Assembly (NCBI RefSeq): GCF_014378415.1
Contig: NZ_JACMNS010000125.1
Span: forward strand, 1 to 55,434
Reading direction: 5' to 3'
DNA length: 55,434 nt
Source of the DNA: Aquabacterium sp.
GTDB lineage: Bacteria > Pseudomonadota > Gammaproteobacteria > Burkholderiales > Burkholderiaceae_C
A program made the translations under genes and the position numbers. Positions 44,526 to 53,178 of the stretch are shown in pieces (the first letter of the stretch is position 1; each line of letters opens with the position of its first letter). Below the pieces are notes generated by a model. It saw only the letters and a list, made by a program, of their open reading frames with translations, did no database searches and had not been told where the DNA came from.

Positions 44526-46568
44526 ATGACCACACCCAATCCGCTGCTCGACACCTCCGGCCTGCCCGCTTTCTCGACCATCCTGCCGGCGCATGTCACG
44601 CCCGCCATGGACGTGCTGCTCAAGGAGGTGGAAGCCGCGCTGGACAAGGTCACTGGCCCCGACGTGCCGCCTGACTACGACACCCTGTCGCTGTTGCTGG
44701 ACGTTTCCACCGAGCGTTTGGGGCGAGCCTGGGGCGCCGTGGGGCACCTCAATTCCGTGGCCGACACCCCCGAAATCCGGGCGGCTTACAACGAGAACCT
44801 GCCACGCCTGACCGAGTTCTACACCCGCCTGGGCGCTGACGAACGCTTGTACGCCAAGTACAAGGCCCTGTCACAATCGCCCGAAGGCCAGCGACTCAGC
44901 CCCGCCCGCCACCGTGCGCTCGACAACGCCCTGCGTGGCTTCGTGTTGGGTGGTGCCGAGTTGCAAGGCGACGCCAAAAAACGCTTTGCCGAAATCCAGG
45001 AGCTGCAAGCGGGCTTGTCGCAGGCTTTCTCCGAGCATGTGATGGACGCCACCGACGCCTACAGCTACTGCGCCACGCTTGATGAGCTGGCTGGCGTGCC
45101 CGCCGACGTGGTCGAATCCACCTTGGCGGCCGCCAAGGCCGAGGGCAAGGAGGGCTACAAGCTGACCCTGCACATGCCCTGCTACCTGCCGGTCATGCAG
45201 TACGCCACGCACCGCCCCCTGCGCGAAACGCTCTACCGCGCCTACGCCACTCGCGCCAGCGAAACCGGCCCGGCCGAGCGCGACAACTCGCCGCTGCTGC
45301 AGCAAATCGTGGCCCTGCGCCAGGAAGAAGCCGCCCTGCTGGGCTACGCCAGTTTTGCCGATGTGTCCCTGGTACCCAAGATGGCGACCAGCCCACAGCA
45401 GGTCAGCGACTTCCTGCGCGACCTGGCCCGCCGCGCCCGCCCTTTCGCCGAAAAGGACATGGCCGAGTTGCGTGACTTCGCCCGTACTGAGCTGGGCTTG
45501 ACCGACCTGCAAGCCTGGGACACCGCCTTTGCCAGCGAGAAGCTCAAGGAAGCCCGCTACGCCTTCAGCGACCAGGAAGTCAAACAGTACTTCACCGAGC
45601 CGACCGTGCTGGCCGGGCTGTTCAAATTGATTGAAACCCTGTTCGACGTGAACATCAAGCTGGACAGCGCCCCCGTCTGGCACGAGTCGGTGCGGTTTTT
45701 CCGCATCGAGCGCGCTGGCAGCCTGGTCGGCCAGTTCTACCTCGACCTGTACGCCCGATCCGGCAAGCGCCCTGGCGCGTGGATGGACGACGTGCGTGGC
45801 CGCTGGACGCGCCCCGACAACCACCAAACCCAGACCCCAGTGGCCCACCTGGTCTGCAATTTCGCCTCAGCCGTTGGCGGCAAGCCCGCCCTGTTCACCC
45901 ACGACGACGTGACCACCCTGTTCCACGAATTCGGCCATGGCCTGCACCACATGCTGACCAAGGTGGACGACATTGGCGTGTCTGGCATCAGCGGCGTCGA
46001 ATGGGACGCGGTCGAACTGCCCAGCCAGTTCATGGAAAACTTCTGCTGGGAGTGGGACGTGGTCCAGCAGCTCACCAGCCACGTGGACACCGCTGAATCC
46101 TTGCCGCGCGACTTGTTCGACAAGATGAACGCGGCCAAGAACTTCCAAAGCGGCATGGCCACCTTGCGCCAAGTGGAATTTTCACTGTTCGACATGCGCA
46201 TCCACGCCGAGGTGGGCACCGACCAGTGCGTGCAGGCCATCGTGGACGAAGTGCGCCAGGAAGTCGCGGTCAACATTCCCCCCGCATTCAATCGTTTTCA
46301 ACACAGCTTTTCACACATCTTTGCAGGCGGCTACGCGGCAGGCTATTACAGTTACAAGTGGGCCGAGGTGCTGTCGGCAGACGCCTATGCCGCTTTCGAA
46401 GAAGCGGCCTCAGGACCGACCGGGGTGCTGAATCAGGAAGTAGGCCGCCGTTACCGCGAGTCAATCCTGGAAGCCGGCGGGAGCCGCACCGCCATGGATA
46501 ATTTCAAAGCTTTCCGGGGCCGAGAGCCCAGCATCGACGCCCTGCTGCGTCACCAAGGCATGAGCTGA
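44526..46568 (+). CDS. prlC: M3-family oligopeptidase A
   Basis: 680 residues, the usual size for oligopeptidase A. Zinc-binding HEFGH at 467-471, with the second glutamate downstream (MENFCWEW segment), and substrate-pocket segments GGYAAGYYSYKWAEVLSADA. It is a cytoplasmic metallopeptidase that degrades short peptides, including cleaved signal peptides. It lies between folD and a glutaredoxin-like gene, all in the same direction. Confidence 0.93.
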   Translation: MTTPNPLLDTSGLPAFSTILPAHVTPAMDVLLKEVEAALDKVTGPDVPPDYDTLSLLLDVSTERLGRAWGAVGHLNSVADTPEIRAAYNENLPRLTEFYTRLGADERLYAKYKALSQSPEGQRLSPARHRALDNALRGFVLGGAELQGDAKKRFAEIQELQAGLSQAFSEHVMDATDAYSYCATLDELAGVPADVVESTLAAAKAEGKEGYKLTLHMPCYLPVMQYATHRPLRETLYRAYATRASETGPAERDNSPLLQQIVALRQEEAALLGYASFADVSLVPKMATSPQQVSDFLRDLARRARPFAEKDMAELRDFARTELGLTDLQAWDTAFASEKLKEARYAFSDQEVKQYFTEPTVLAGLFKLIETLFDVNIKLDSAPVWHESVRFFRIERAGSLVGQFYLDLYARSGKRPGAWMDDVRGRWTRPDNHQTQTPVAHLVCNFASAVGGKPALFTHDDVTTLFHEFGHGLHHMLTKVDDIGVSGISGVEWDAVELPSQFMENFCWEWDVVQQLTSHVDTAESLPRDLFDKMNAAKNFQSGMATLRQVEFSLFDMRIHAEVGTDQCVQAIVDEVRQEVAVNIPPAFNRFQHSFSHIFAGGYAAGYYSYKWAEVLSADAYAAFEEAASGPTGVLNQEVGRRYRESILEAGGSRTAMDNFKAFRGREPSIDALLRHQGMS

Positions 46569-46590
46569 ACCAAAAGCTAGGTGAAACCAC

Positions 46591-47226
46591 ATGAGTCGTT
46601 ACTTGCAGTCCTCTTCCTTGCTGGCCACGGCCGTTTTGGGCATGACCCTGGTCACGGCTGGCCCAGCTTGGGCCCTTTACAAGGTCGTGGCCCCGGATGG
46701 CCGCGTCACCTACACCGACCGGCCGCCAGCAGACCGGCCCGCCGCCACGCTCAAAACCAATGGCACCGTGGTGCAGACCGCTGGCCTGCCTTTCGAGTTG
46801 CAGCGCGTGGCCAGCCAATACCCGGTCACCTTCTACTCGGCGTCCAAATGCGTACCCTGCGATGGCGCGAGGCAGATGCTGCAAGGCCGTGGCATCCCTT
46901 ACACCGAGAAAACAGTGGAGACATCTGATGACATCCTGTCCTTGCAAAAGCAGGAAGGCGTGCAGCAGTTGCCGGTGCTGAAGGTCGGCAGCAAGCAGTT
47001 GGTGGGCTTTGCCCAAGCTGATTGGACAGGTTATCTGGACGCAGCGGGCTACCCGACCAAATCGGCGCTGCCCGCCAGCTACAAACAGCCCGCGGCCACG
47101 CCGTTGGTCGCACCCGAAGTGCGCGCGCCCGTGCCTGAGCCGCTGCGCCTGCAAGCCGACACCCCCACCAATGTCAGTCCGGCCCCCAGTTCGACGCCTG
47201 CGCCACCACCCGGCTTCAAGTTCTGA
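46591..47226 (+). CDS. exported DUF4124/glutaredoxin-like protein
   Basis: 211 residues: signal peptide (MSRYLQSSSLLATAVLGMTL then VTAGPAWA), a DUF4124-like strand region (LYKVVAPDGRVTYTDRPPAD), a glutaredoxin fold (~75-150) with active site CVPC in ASKCVPCDGARQML and the cis-Pro loop VQQLPVLKVGSKQLVGF, then a proline-rich tail. It probably handles disulfides in the periplasm. No obvious partner is nearby. Confidence 0.85.
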   Translation: MSRYLQSSSLLATAVLGMTLVTAGPAWALYKVVAPDGRVTYTDRPPADRPAATLKTNGTVVQTAGLPFELQRVASQYPVTFYSASKCVPCDGARQMLQGRGIPYTEKTVETSDDILSLQKQEGVQQLPVLKVGSKQLVGFAQADWTGYLDAAGYPTKSALPASYKQPAATPLVAPEVRAPVPEPLRLQADTPTNVSPAPSSTPAPPPGFKF

Positions 47227-47247
47227 GCCAGCGTGGTTTGACGCGCG

Positions 47248-47919
47248 TCAAAAGGTCAAGGTTCTGACGCCGGTGGGTGTGCCCAGCAAGCACACCGAGG
47301 CGCGGTTGCGGGCAAAGATGCCCACCGTCACCACGCCGGGCCATTGGTTCACGTCTGATTCCATTTGAGCGGGGTTGGTGATGGACAGGCCGGTCACGTC
47401 CACGATCAGATTGCCATTGTCGGTGGTGACACCCTCACGCACCTTGGCCTGCGCACCCATGGCCGTGAAGCGGCGCATGACCTGGGCCGACGCCATGGGG
47501 ATCACCTCCACCGGCAAGGGGAAGCGGCCCAACGTGTCCACCAGCTTGGTGTCATCGGCGATGCACACAAAGCGCTCGGCCAGGTCGGCCACGATTTTTT
47601 CGCGGGTCAAAGCAGCGCCACCGCCCTTGATCATGTCGCCTTGGTGGTTGATCTCGTCCGCGCCGTCGATGTAGACGGCCAAGCTGGTGACCGATTCGGC
47701 CGGCAACACCTTGACGCCCAGCGCCAGCAGCCGCTCGGTGCTGCGCACTGAACTGGACACGGCACCGATCACCCTCAGGGGATCGATTATGAGCGCGGAG
47801 CCCAGGGCGTCGATGAACTTGTCCACGGTCGAACCCGTGCCCACGCCCACCACGCTGCCAGAGCCCACGTAGTCCAGGGCAGCGTGGCCCACCAGGGTTT
47901 TCATTTCGTCTTGGGTCAT
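47248..47919 (-). CDS. rpiA: ribose-5-phosphate isomerase A
   Basis: 223 residues. Phosphate loop [16 protein letters not shown], catalytic segments [20 protein letters not shown] and [15 protein letters not shown]. It interconverts ribose and ribulose 5-phosphate. The gene is convergent with the glutaredoxin-like gene and 7 bp downstream of a DUF1624 gene; the three minus-strand genes 49324 to 47248 are tightly spaced, suggesting one operon. The Shine-Dalgarno sequence is weak. Confidence 0.95.
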   Translation of the reverse strand: MTQDEMKTLVGHAALDYVGSGSVVGVGTGSTVDKFIDALGSALIIDPLRVIGAVSSSVRSTERLLALGVKVLPAESVTSLAVYIDGADEINHQGDMIKGGGAALTREKIVADLAERFVCIADDTKLVDTLGRFPLPVEVIPMASAQVMRRFTAMGAQAKVREGVTTDNGNLIVDVTGLSITNPAQMESDVNQWPGVVTVGIFARNRASVCLLGTPTGVRTLTF

Positions 47920-47926
47920 GGTGTCG

Positions 47927-48691
47927 TCACTTCAAAAAAATCCAGGCGTTCAGGGCACCGATCAGCACGGGCTGGTGCAGCATGTAAAAGGTCAGGCTCC
48001 AACGGCCGAGGGTTGCCAACGCGGTCAAGGGCATCGTGGTCAAGCCTGAATTGTCACCCCTGCCGCGCTTGCCCACATCAGAAGCCATGCAATGCGGATG
48101 CCTGGCCAGCAGCCACAGGGTGGCCGCCATGCCCCACCACATGAGCCCCAGCCAGGGCAGCACCGGCACATAGTCTTCAGTGATGGGCTTGTAGGTGACC
48201 AAACCCAGCCAGTTGGTGGCGCGTGAGTCAAAAAATGGGTGCTGGATCAGCCTGGGCAACATCAGCGCCAGAGCGCCCAAAGGCCAAAGCCAATGCTTCA
48301 AAGGCGCACTCAGGCGCGCCACGATCAGCATCACGGCCATGCCGTGCAGCACGCCAAAGTAAATGAAGCTGTTCGGGAACATGAACCAGCTGCCCAGGGA
48401 CACCAGCACCGCGCAGCCCGCCACTTGCGCCCAGCGGCGCCAAAAGCGTGGCCAAGACTGGCCTTGCGTGGTGGCCACCGCTTGCCCGGCGCCCGCACAC
48501 AGCAGAAACAGCGACAGGATGCAGGTGCGCTGCGTGGTCCACAACGCGTCCTCGTAGAAGTTGGCGGCCAGCAGGCCTTGGTGGCTCAGGTCGAAGCAGA
48601 AGTGAAAGACCGCCATCCACACCAGCGCGAAGCCGCGCAGGGCATCCAGGCGGTCAAACCGATCAACGGGCCGGGATAACGACGACGCCAC
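47927..48691 (-). CDS. DUF1624 / heparan-alpha-glucosaminide N-acetyltransferase-like membrane protein
   Basis: 254 residues with about seven membrane helices. [20 protein letters not shown] at the N-terminus is the hallmark of this acyltransferase-like family, with the paired HFCFDLS and HQPVLIG histidines seen in such proteins. It may transfer an acyl group across the membrane to a sugar, but the substrate is unknown. It lies 7 bp upstream of rpiA and 6 bp downstream of the nitrobindin-like gene. Confidence 0.85.
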   Translation of the reverse strand: MASSLSRPVDRFDRLDALRGFALVWMAVFHFCFDLSHQGLLAANFYEDALWTTQRTCILSLFLLCAGAGQAVATTQGQSWPRFWRRWAQVAGCAVLVSLGSWFMFPNSFIYFGVLHGMAVMLIVARLSAPLKHWLWPLGALALMLPRLIQHPFFDSRATNWLGLVTYKPITEDYVPVLPWLGLMWWGMAATLWLLARHPHCMASDVGKRGRGDNSGLTTMPLTALATLGRWSLTFYMLHQPVLIGALNAWIFLK

Positions 48692-48697
48692 GCGGCC

Positions 48698-49324
48698 TCA
48701 GCGGATCTGGGCGAGCGGGTTGGGCGTTGGCTCGCCAATCCTGCTCAGGTGGTTGGTGTCCATGTGGTGGAAGGGTTCGGTCTGGCCCTTGATCATCATC
48801 ACGGTGTCTTCGTCATAGGCCCAGGTGCCGTCCGCGTTGAACTGCACCTTGATGCGGAACTCCACCGTTTTGAAGGCGTGGTCGATGAAAGGACTGGAGC
48901 AAATGCCTGCGCCGTTGGTGGTCACCAATTCGAAACTGGTCGCATCAGGTTTGACCTGGCCAGACACCATGACGGTCTGTGCCCGGGGAATGGTCAGGGT
49001 GTGTGTCACGGTGTCGGTGGCCGGCTCCCAAAGCCAGTAGCCGACTTGCTCGTGGTAGGTCTTGGCCTGGTCAGGCTTGGTGATCAGCACCAGGTAACGC
49101 AGTCCGTACAAGAGCTGGGGGCCGTTGGTCACCGGGTCGATGGGCTGCAATTCCATGCGCTCTACATAGGCCTGCCTGCGGGGGCCATCCGCCTTGGGCT
49201 TGATGTCCAGGCCACGGGTGCCCTGCCAGATGCCGGCCATCCCACGCAACGGCCCCAAGTTGGCCAGGGTGTCGACATCGACATTGGAGGGTTCGGTGTA
49301 GATGTCGTCCGAAAAATTGCTCAT
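48698..49324 (-). CDS. nitrobindin/FABP-like haem-binding beta-barrel protein
   Basis: 208 residues. LRGMAGIWQGTRGLD resembles the family's GxWxGxG entry motif, followed by repeated strands (YGLRYLVLITKPDQ, VGYWLWEPATDTVTHT, RAQTVMVSGQVKPD) and a C-terminal histidine segment EPFHHMDTNHLSR. Nitrobindin-type barrels bind ferric haem and scavenge nitrogen oxides. Haem binding is inferred from the family. First gene of the likely three-gene operon ending in rpiA. Confidence 0.75.
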   Translation of the reverse strand: MSNFSDDIYTEPSNVDVDTLANLGPLRGMAGIWQGTRGLDIKPKADGPRRQAYVERMELQPIDPVTNGPQLLYGLRYLVLITKPDQAKTYHEQVGYWLWEPATDTVTHTLTIPRAQTVMVSGQVKPDATSFELVTTNGAGICSSPFIDHAFKTVEFRIKVQFNADGTWAYDEDTVMMIKGQTEPFHHMDTNHLSRIGEPTPNPLAQIR

Positions 49325-49474
49325 GGTCAGGCTTGGGTGAAAGGATAAGGCTTGCCAGGATTATTAAGCAGCCATGTGATTTTTTTGCACATCGGCATGC
49401 CAACTCATCACTTCTCAAAGCCAGAAAGACCCCCTAAGGTGAAACCTTCGACATTGACAACTGACTCGACACCC

Positions 49475-49693
49475 ATGACCATCAGCGCCACCAATGTACG
49501 CAACCAGTTTCGCGGCAAAGTCAAAGAAATCGTTGACGGCACCGTTGTTTCGGAAATCGACGTTGAAACCCCTTCGGGGTTGATCGTCACCTCGGTCATC
49601 ACCACCCGCTCGGTCAAGGAGCTGGGGCTGGTCGTTGGCCAGGAAGTCATCGCTTTGGTCAAATCGACCGAAGTCTCGATCGCAGTACTCTGA
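49475..49693 (+). CDS. mop: molbindin (TOBE-domain molybdopterin/molybdate-binding protein)
   Basis: 72 residues: MTISATNVRNQFRGKVKEIV, TSVITTRSVKELGLVVGQEV and IALVKSTEVSIAVL. This is one complete TOBE/Mop domain, which assembles into hexamers that store molybdate. The ATG at 49475 fits the family; the open frame upstream is not Mop-like. metY follows after 24 bp, perhaps by chance. Confidence 0.9.
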   Translation: MTISATNVRNQFRGKVKEIVDGTVVSEIDVETPSGLIVTSVITTRSVKELGLVVGQEVIALVKSTEVSIAVL

Positions 49694-49717
49694 TCCATCA
49701 ATCACCCAAGGAGCAAC

Positions 49718-51013
49718 ATGGCCACCAATCCCGACTGGAAGTTCGAAACGAGGTCCGTGCACGCGGGCTACTCTCCTGATCCGACCACCAAGGCGGTGGC
49801 CGTGCCGATCTACCAGACGGTGGCCTATGCGTTTGACAGCGCGCAGCATGGCGCTGATTTGTTTGACTTGAAGGTGCCGGGCAACATCTACACCCGGATC
49901 ATGAACCCGACGCAGGATGTGCTGGAGCAGCGCATCGCGGCGCTGGAAGGCGGCATTGGCGCGCTGGCAGTGGCCTCGGGCCAGGCCGCGGTGACCTACG
50001 CCATCCAGACCATTGCCGAGGCCGGTGACAACATCGTCTCCAGCACGGCGTTGTATGGCGGCACCTACAACCTGCTGGCGCACACCCTGCCTCAGTTCGG
50101 CATCACCACGCGTTTTGCCGACCACCGCAACCCCGACAGTTTCGAGCCCCTGATCGATGATCGCACCAAGGCGATCTTTGTCGAATCGCTGGGCAACCCG
50201 TCGGGCAACATCACCGACATCGCCAAGGTGGCCGAGATCGCGCACCGCCATGGCATCCCGCTGATCGTGGACAACACGGTGCCCTCGCCTTACCTGTGCC
50301 GGCCGTTCGAGCACGGTGCTGATATCGTCGTGCACTCTTTGACCAAGTACTTGGGCGGCCATGGCAACAGCCTGGGTGGCGCGATTGTCGATTCGGGCAA
50401 GTTCCCGTGGGCGCAACACAAGGCGCGCTTCAAGCGCCTGAATGAGCCCGATGTGAGCTACCACGGCGTGGTCTACACCGAAGCGTTGGGCCCTGCGGCC
50501 TACATTGGCCGGGCGCGTGTCGTGCCCTTGCGCAACACCGGCGCGGCCATCGCTCCGTTCAACAGCTTCCTGATCCTGCAAGGCATCGAGACACTGGCTT
50601 TGCGCATGGACCGCATCAGCAGCAATGCGCTCAAGGCGGCGCAATACCTGAGCCGCCATCCGCGCGTCAAATGGGTCAACTATGCGGGCCTGGAAGACCA
50701 TCCCGACCATGCCTTGGTCAAAAGGTATTTGTCAGGCCAAGCTTCGGGCTTGCTGACCTTTGGCGTCGAAGGAGGCCGTGAAGGCGGTGCACGTTTTCTG
50801 GATGGCTTGAAGCTGTTCACGCGCCTGGTCAACATCGGGGATGTGCGCTCATTGGCCACCCACCCTGCCTCGACCACGCACCGTCAGCTGTCGCCAGAGG
50901 AGCTGGGCAAAGCCGGCGTCACCGAAGATACCGTCCGCCTGTCAGTGGGCATCGAACACATCGATGACCTGTTGGCCGACCTGGATCAGGCCCTGGCCAG
51001 CACGGTGCTTTGA
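49718..51013 (+). CDS. metY: O-acetylhomoserine aminocarboxypropyltransferase (sulfhydrylase)
   Basis: 431 residues of the Cys/Met PLP family; [20 protein letters not shown] is the typical MetY start and the PLP lysine is K210 in [12 protein letters not shown]. It makes homocysteine from O-acetylhomoserine and sulfide (direct sulfhydrylation in methionine synthesis). AAGGAG lies 5 nt before the ATG. The final [19 protein letters not shown] matches the family C-terminus. Confidence 0.95.
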   Translation: MATNPDWKFETRSVHAGYSPDPTTKAVAVPIYQTVAYAFDSAQHGADLFDLKVPGNIYTRIMNPTQDVLEQRIAALEGGIGALAVASGQAAVTYAIQTIAEAGDNIVSSTALYGGTYNLLAHTLPQFGITTRFADHRNPDSFEPLIDDRTKAIFVESLGNPSGNITDIAKVAEIAHRHGIPLIVDNTVPSPYLCRPFEHGADIVVHSLTKYLGGHGNSLGGAIVDSGKFPWAQHKARFKRLNEPDVSYHGVVYTEALGPAAYIGRARVVPLRNTGAAIAPFNSFLILQGIETLALRMDRISSNALKAAQYLSRHPRVKWVNYAGLEDHPDHALVKRYLSGQASGLLTFGVEGGREGGARFLDGLKLFTRLVNIGDVRSLATHPASTTHRQLSPEELGKAGVTEDTVRLSVGIEHIDDLLADLDQALASTVL

Positions 51014-51278
51014 TTTTGCTGCAGCACGGGCTTGATCACCACAAAGGCCTTGGCCTCAAACAGCACACTGACCGTGCCTTCGCTGCAAGATCCTGAGGTG
51101 ATCAAGCAGAAGTTCCCCAAAGGTTACAAGGCCGTCACACCTTACCTGAGGCTGACGCCACAACCCAAGCGCTGATCCCTGACAAGGTAGGGATACTGCA
51201 ATGCGTTGATGTCTCGCAGAATCCGGGCAAGAACAAACCCTTCACCCAGGGAGCCCGCATGCCAACCAAGACATCACG
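51014..51278 (+). other. gene remnant region before the sigma54 activator
   Basis: No intact gene. One frame reads LQDPEVIKQKFPKGYKAVTP then YLRLTPQPKR and a stop near 51174; the next frame continues ADATTQALIPDKVGILQCVD and PGKNKPFTQGARMPTKTSR to a stop at 51280-51282. The two look like one short gene split by a frameshift, but I do not recognise it. AGGGAG precedes the internal ATG at 51259, and that frame's stop overlaps the activator ATG (ATGA), which could couple their translation. Confidence 0.35.
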
Positions 51279-52661
51279 ATGAACCAGCTCACCTGCTCAG
51301 TGACAGCGGGTGAGCCGCACGGTGCGCTGGGCCGCGAGTTGCATGACTGCATCGTGGCCGGGGCCACCGATCTGTTCACGGTCGAGCTGCATGCCTGTCT
51401 TTCTGAAAGCGCGCCGTGCGATCTGTCGCTGCCGCTGGTGGACGCGGACAACGTGGCAGAAGTGGCCGCCACCATCGCGGCCTGGCGCCTGAAGCATCCC
51501 CGCCGCCTTGTGATCCCGGTGGTGATGGGGCTGACGCAGCCACAATTGCTGGCCTTGCTGTCTGCGGGCGCGATCGACTTTGTGAGCATGCCGCTGGATG
51601 AGGTGGCCTTGCTGACCCGCTTGCGCCGTGCTGTGGGGGCCATGCCAGTCACATCACCTCTGCAAATGAGCCAGGTTCAGTCACCGGCTTTGCGGGAACT
51701 GGTCGGCTCCAGCCCCGCGTTTGTCAAGCAGTTGGCCATGCTGCCCACCATCGCGGGCTGCGACGCGGGGGTGCTGATCCTGGGCGAAACAGGCACTGGC
51801 AAAGAGGTCTGCGCGCGCGCCATTCACTACACCTCGGCCCGCGCCACGCGGCCCATGGTGGCGGTGAACTGCGGCGCCATCCCGTCCGACCTGCTGGAGA
51901 GCGAGCTGTTCGGCCACGTGCGCGGTGCCTTCACCAGTGCCCACGCCACGCGCAGCGGCCTGGTGCGCGAAGCCGAAGGCGGCACCCTGTTCCTGGACGA
52001 GATCGACTCGCTGCCCCTGCCCGCCCAGGCCAAGCTGCTGCGCTTTCTTCAGGACATGGAGTTCCGACCAGTCGGTGGTGATTCGGTGCTGAAAGCCAAT
52101 GTCCGCGTGATCGCCGCCTGCAATCAGGATCTGGCCGGCCTGGTCGAACGCGGCCTTTTCCGCCGCGACCTGTTCTTCCGCCTGCACGTGCTGACGGTAT
52201 TGCTGCCACCCTTGCGCGACCGCGCTGAGGACATCTGCACCCTGGCCTTGCGATTTCTTCAGCAGTTCTCGGCGCAGTCCGGGCGCCCACCCATCGGTCT
52301 GTCACCTCAGGCCGTCAAGCGGCTGCTGGCCCACGACTGGCCTGGCAATGTGCGCGAGCTCAAGCATGTGATCGAGCGTGCCGTGCTGCTGGCCCAGGGG
52401 TCGAGCATCCAGCCCGACGACCTTCAACTGCAGGCGATCGACGCCAATTCAGGCGGTGAGGAATCCTTCCACGACGCCAAGACGCGCATCGTCGATGCCT
52501 TCGAGCGCGGCTACCTGGAGCGCCTGCTGGCAGCCCATGGCGGCAACATCACGCAGGCGGCCGAGGTGGCCCAGAAAAACAGGCGCGCGCTGTTCGAGTT
52601 GATCCGCAAGCATGGCATTTGCGCCGAGCGCTTTCGGCCCAAAGATGCCGCTGCGCATTGA
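51279..52661 (+). CDS. sigma54-dependent enhancer-binding regulator of the injection-system locus
   Basis: 460 residues: a degenerate receiver-like domain (~1-125; the usual KPF near its end is MPL), an AAA+ domain (~140-370) with Walker A GETGTGKE (169-176), Walker B GGTLFLDEIDSLPL and the arginine-rich FFRLHVLTVLLPPLRDR, and a Fis-type helix-turn-helix (GGNITQAAEVAQKNRRALFE). The sigma54-contact loop is GAFTSA (216-221) instead of the usual GAFTGA. It should bind upstream DNA and remodel the sigma54 polymerase at the -24/-12 promoter found 166 bp downstream of its stop. No cognate kinase is adjacent. The ATG has no good ribosome-binding site, but it overlaps the stop of a preceding frame. 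Confidence 0.88.
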   Translation: MNQLTCSVTAGEPHGALGRELHDCIVAGATDLFTVELHACLSESAPCDLSLPLVDADNVAEVAATIAAWRLKHPRRLVIPVVMGLTQPQLLALLSAGAIDFVSMPLDEVALLTRLRRAVGAMPVTSPLQMSQVQSPALRELVGSSPAFVKQLAMLPTIAGCDAGVLILGETGTGKEVCARAIHYTSARATRPMVAVNCGAIPSDLLESELFGHVRGAFTSAHATRSGLVREAEGGTLFLDEIDSLPLPAQAKLLRFLQDMEFRPVGGDSVLKANVRVIAACNQDLAGLVERGLFRRDLFFRLHVLTVLLPPLRDRAEDICTLALRFLQQFSAQSGRPPIGLSPQAVKRLLAHDWPGNVRELKHVIERAVLLAQGSSIQPDDLQLQAIDANSGGEESFHDAKTRIVDAFERGYLERLLAAHGGNITQAAEVAQKNRRALFELIRKHGICAERFRPKDAAAH

Positions 52662-52691
52662 GCAGGACATTTCCGCGCATCTGGCAGGACA
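52662..52691 (+). repeat. direct repeat of GCAGGACA, candidate half-sites
   Basis: GCAGGACA occurs at 52662-52669 and 52684-52691, 22 bp (about two helical turns) apart, right after the activator stop. The second copy continues into GGACA-AATT-CATCC, which resembles the inverted repeat at 52755-52774. Confidence 0.5.
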
Positions 52692-52754
52692 AATTCATCC
52701 AGGTGCTTTTCTCCTGGGGCGACATGAAGGTTGAAGCTTGAGATTGCTGTGCAA

Positions 52755-52774
52755 GGTGGACACATTTGTCCGCC
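52755..52774. promoter_or_regulatory. candidate enhancer (upstream activator sequence) for the sigma54 regulator
   Basis: GGTGGACA-CATT-TGTCCGCC: inverted repeat with 7 of 8 base pairs per arm and a perfect GGACA/TGTCC core. Its centre is about 76 bp upstream of the -12 element, the distance range usual for sigma54 activators. A degenerate relative lies at 52687-52700. Confidence 0.6.
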
Positions 52775-52826
52775 GACATGACTGCCCGAGATGCCTTTTC
52801 CCTCTGTGATCAGCCTGCTGAATGCA

Positions 52827-52841
52827 TGGCACCGAGATTGC
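52827..52841 (+). promoter_or_regulatory. sigma54 (-24/-12) promoter of the contractile injection locus
   Basis: TGGCAC-CGAGA-TTGC matches all invariant positions of the sigma54 consensus TGGCAC-N5-TTGC, with the GG and GC dinucleotides at exact spacing. Transcription should begin near 52853, 20 bp before the first ATG of the small downstream gene. It lies between the sigma54 activator gene and the tail genes. Confidence 0.85.
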
Positions 52842-52872
52842 GTAGAGACAGGTCAAGGGATTGCATGTCGCC

Positions 52873-53148
52873 ATGAATGTTTCTGCTTCGGTCGCCAAGA
52901 TCGTGGGTGTCCTGTCGTGCTATCTGCGGCAGAACCCACTTGCGTCCGACACCTTGGTAGGCATTGCGCAGTGGTGGTTGAAATCAGATGAGGTGTCCTT
53001 GGTGGACCTGGCCCATGCGCTCAAGCAAATGGAGCAGGCCGGTGTCATCGAGGCGAGCAACGCGGCAGACGGGCAGGTGCGCTACCGGCGCACGGGCCTG
53101 AACGCCAAGGTCGATGAGGCGCTTGACCGTTTCATCGCAGATTCTTGA
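52873..53148 (+). CDS. small winged-helix-like protein, first gene of the injection-system operon
   Basis: 91 residues, MNVSASVAKIVGVLSCYLRQ, then LVDLAHALKQMEQAGVIEAS and VRYRRTGLNAKVDEALDRFI. The helix-helix-helix-strand pattern suggests a winged-helix DNA-binding or protein-protein module; I recognise no named family. A TTG at 52861 in the same frame is an alternative start; ribosome-binding sites are weak for both. It is the first gene after the sigma54 promoter and lies 30 bp before the sheath gene, so it is probably a regulator or accessory factor of the tail locus. Confidence 0.7.
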   Translation: MNVSASVAKIVGVLSCYLRQNPLASDTLVGIAQWWLKSDEVSLVDLAHALKQMEQAGVIEASNAADGQVRYRRTGLNAKVDEALDRFIADS

Positions 53149-53178
53149 TCGATTGAATGACTGTTCCAGGAGGCACAC

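Noticed and set aside
47237-47252. Perfect palindrome TTTGACGCGCGTCAAA resembling an FNR box
   Set aside because: It lies between the 3' ends of two convergent genes and overlaps the rpiA stop codon, so there is no promoter for it to control; it also has no loop or T-run for a terminator.
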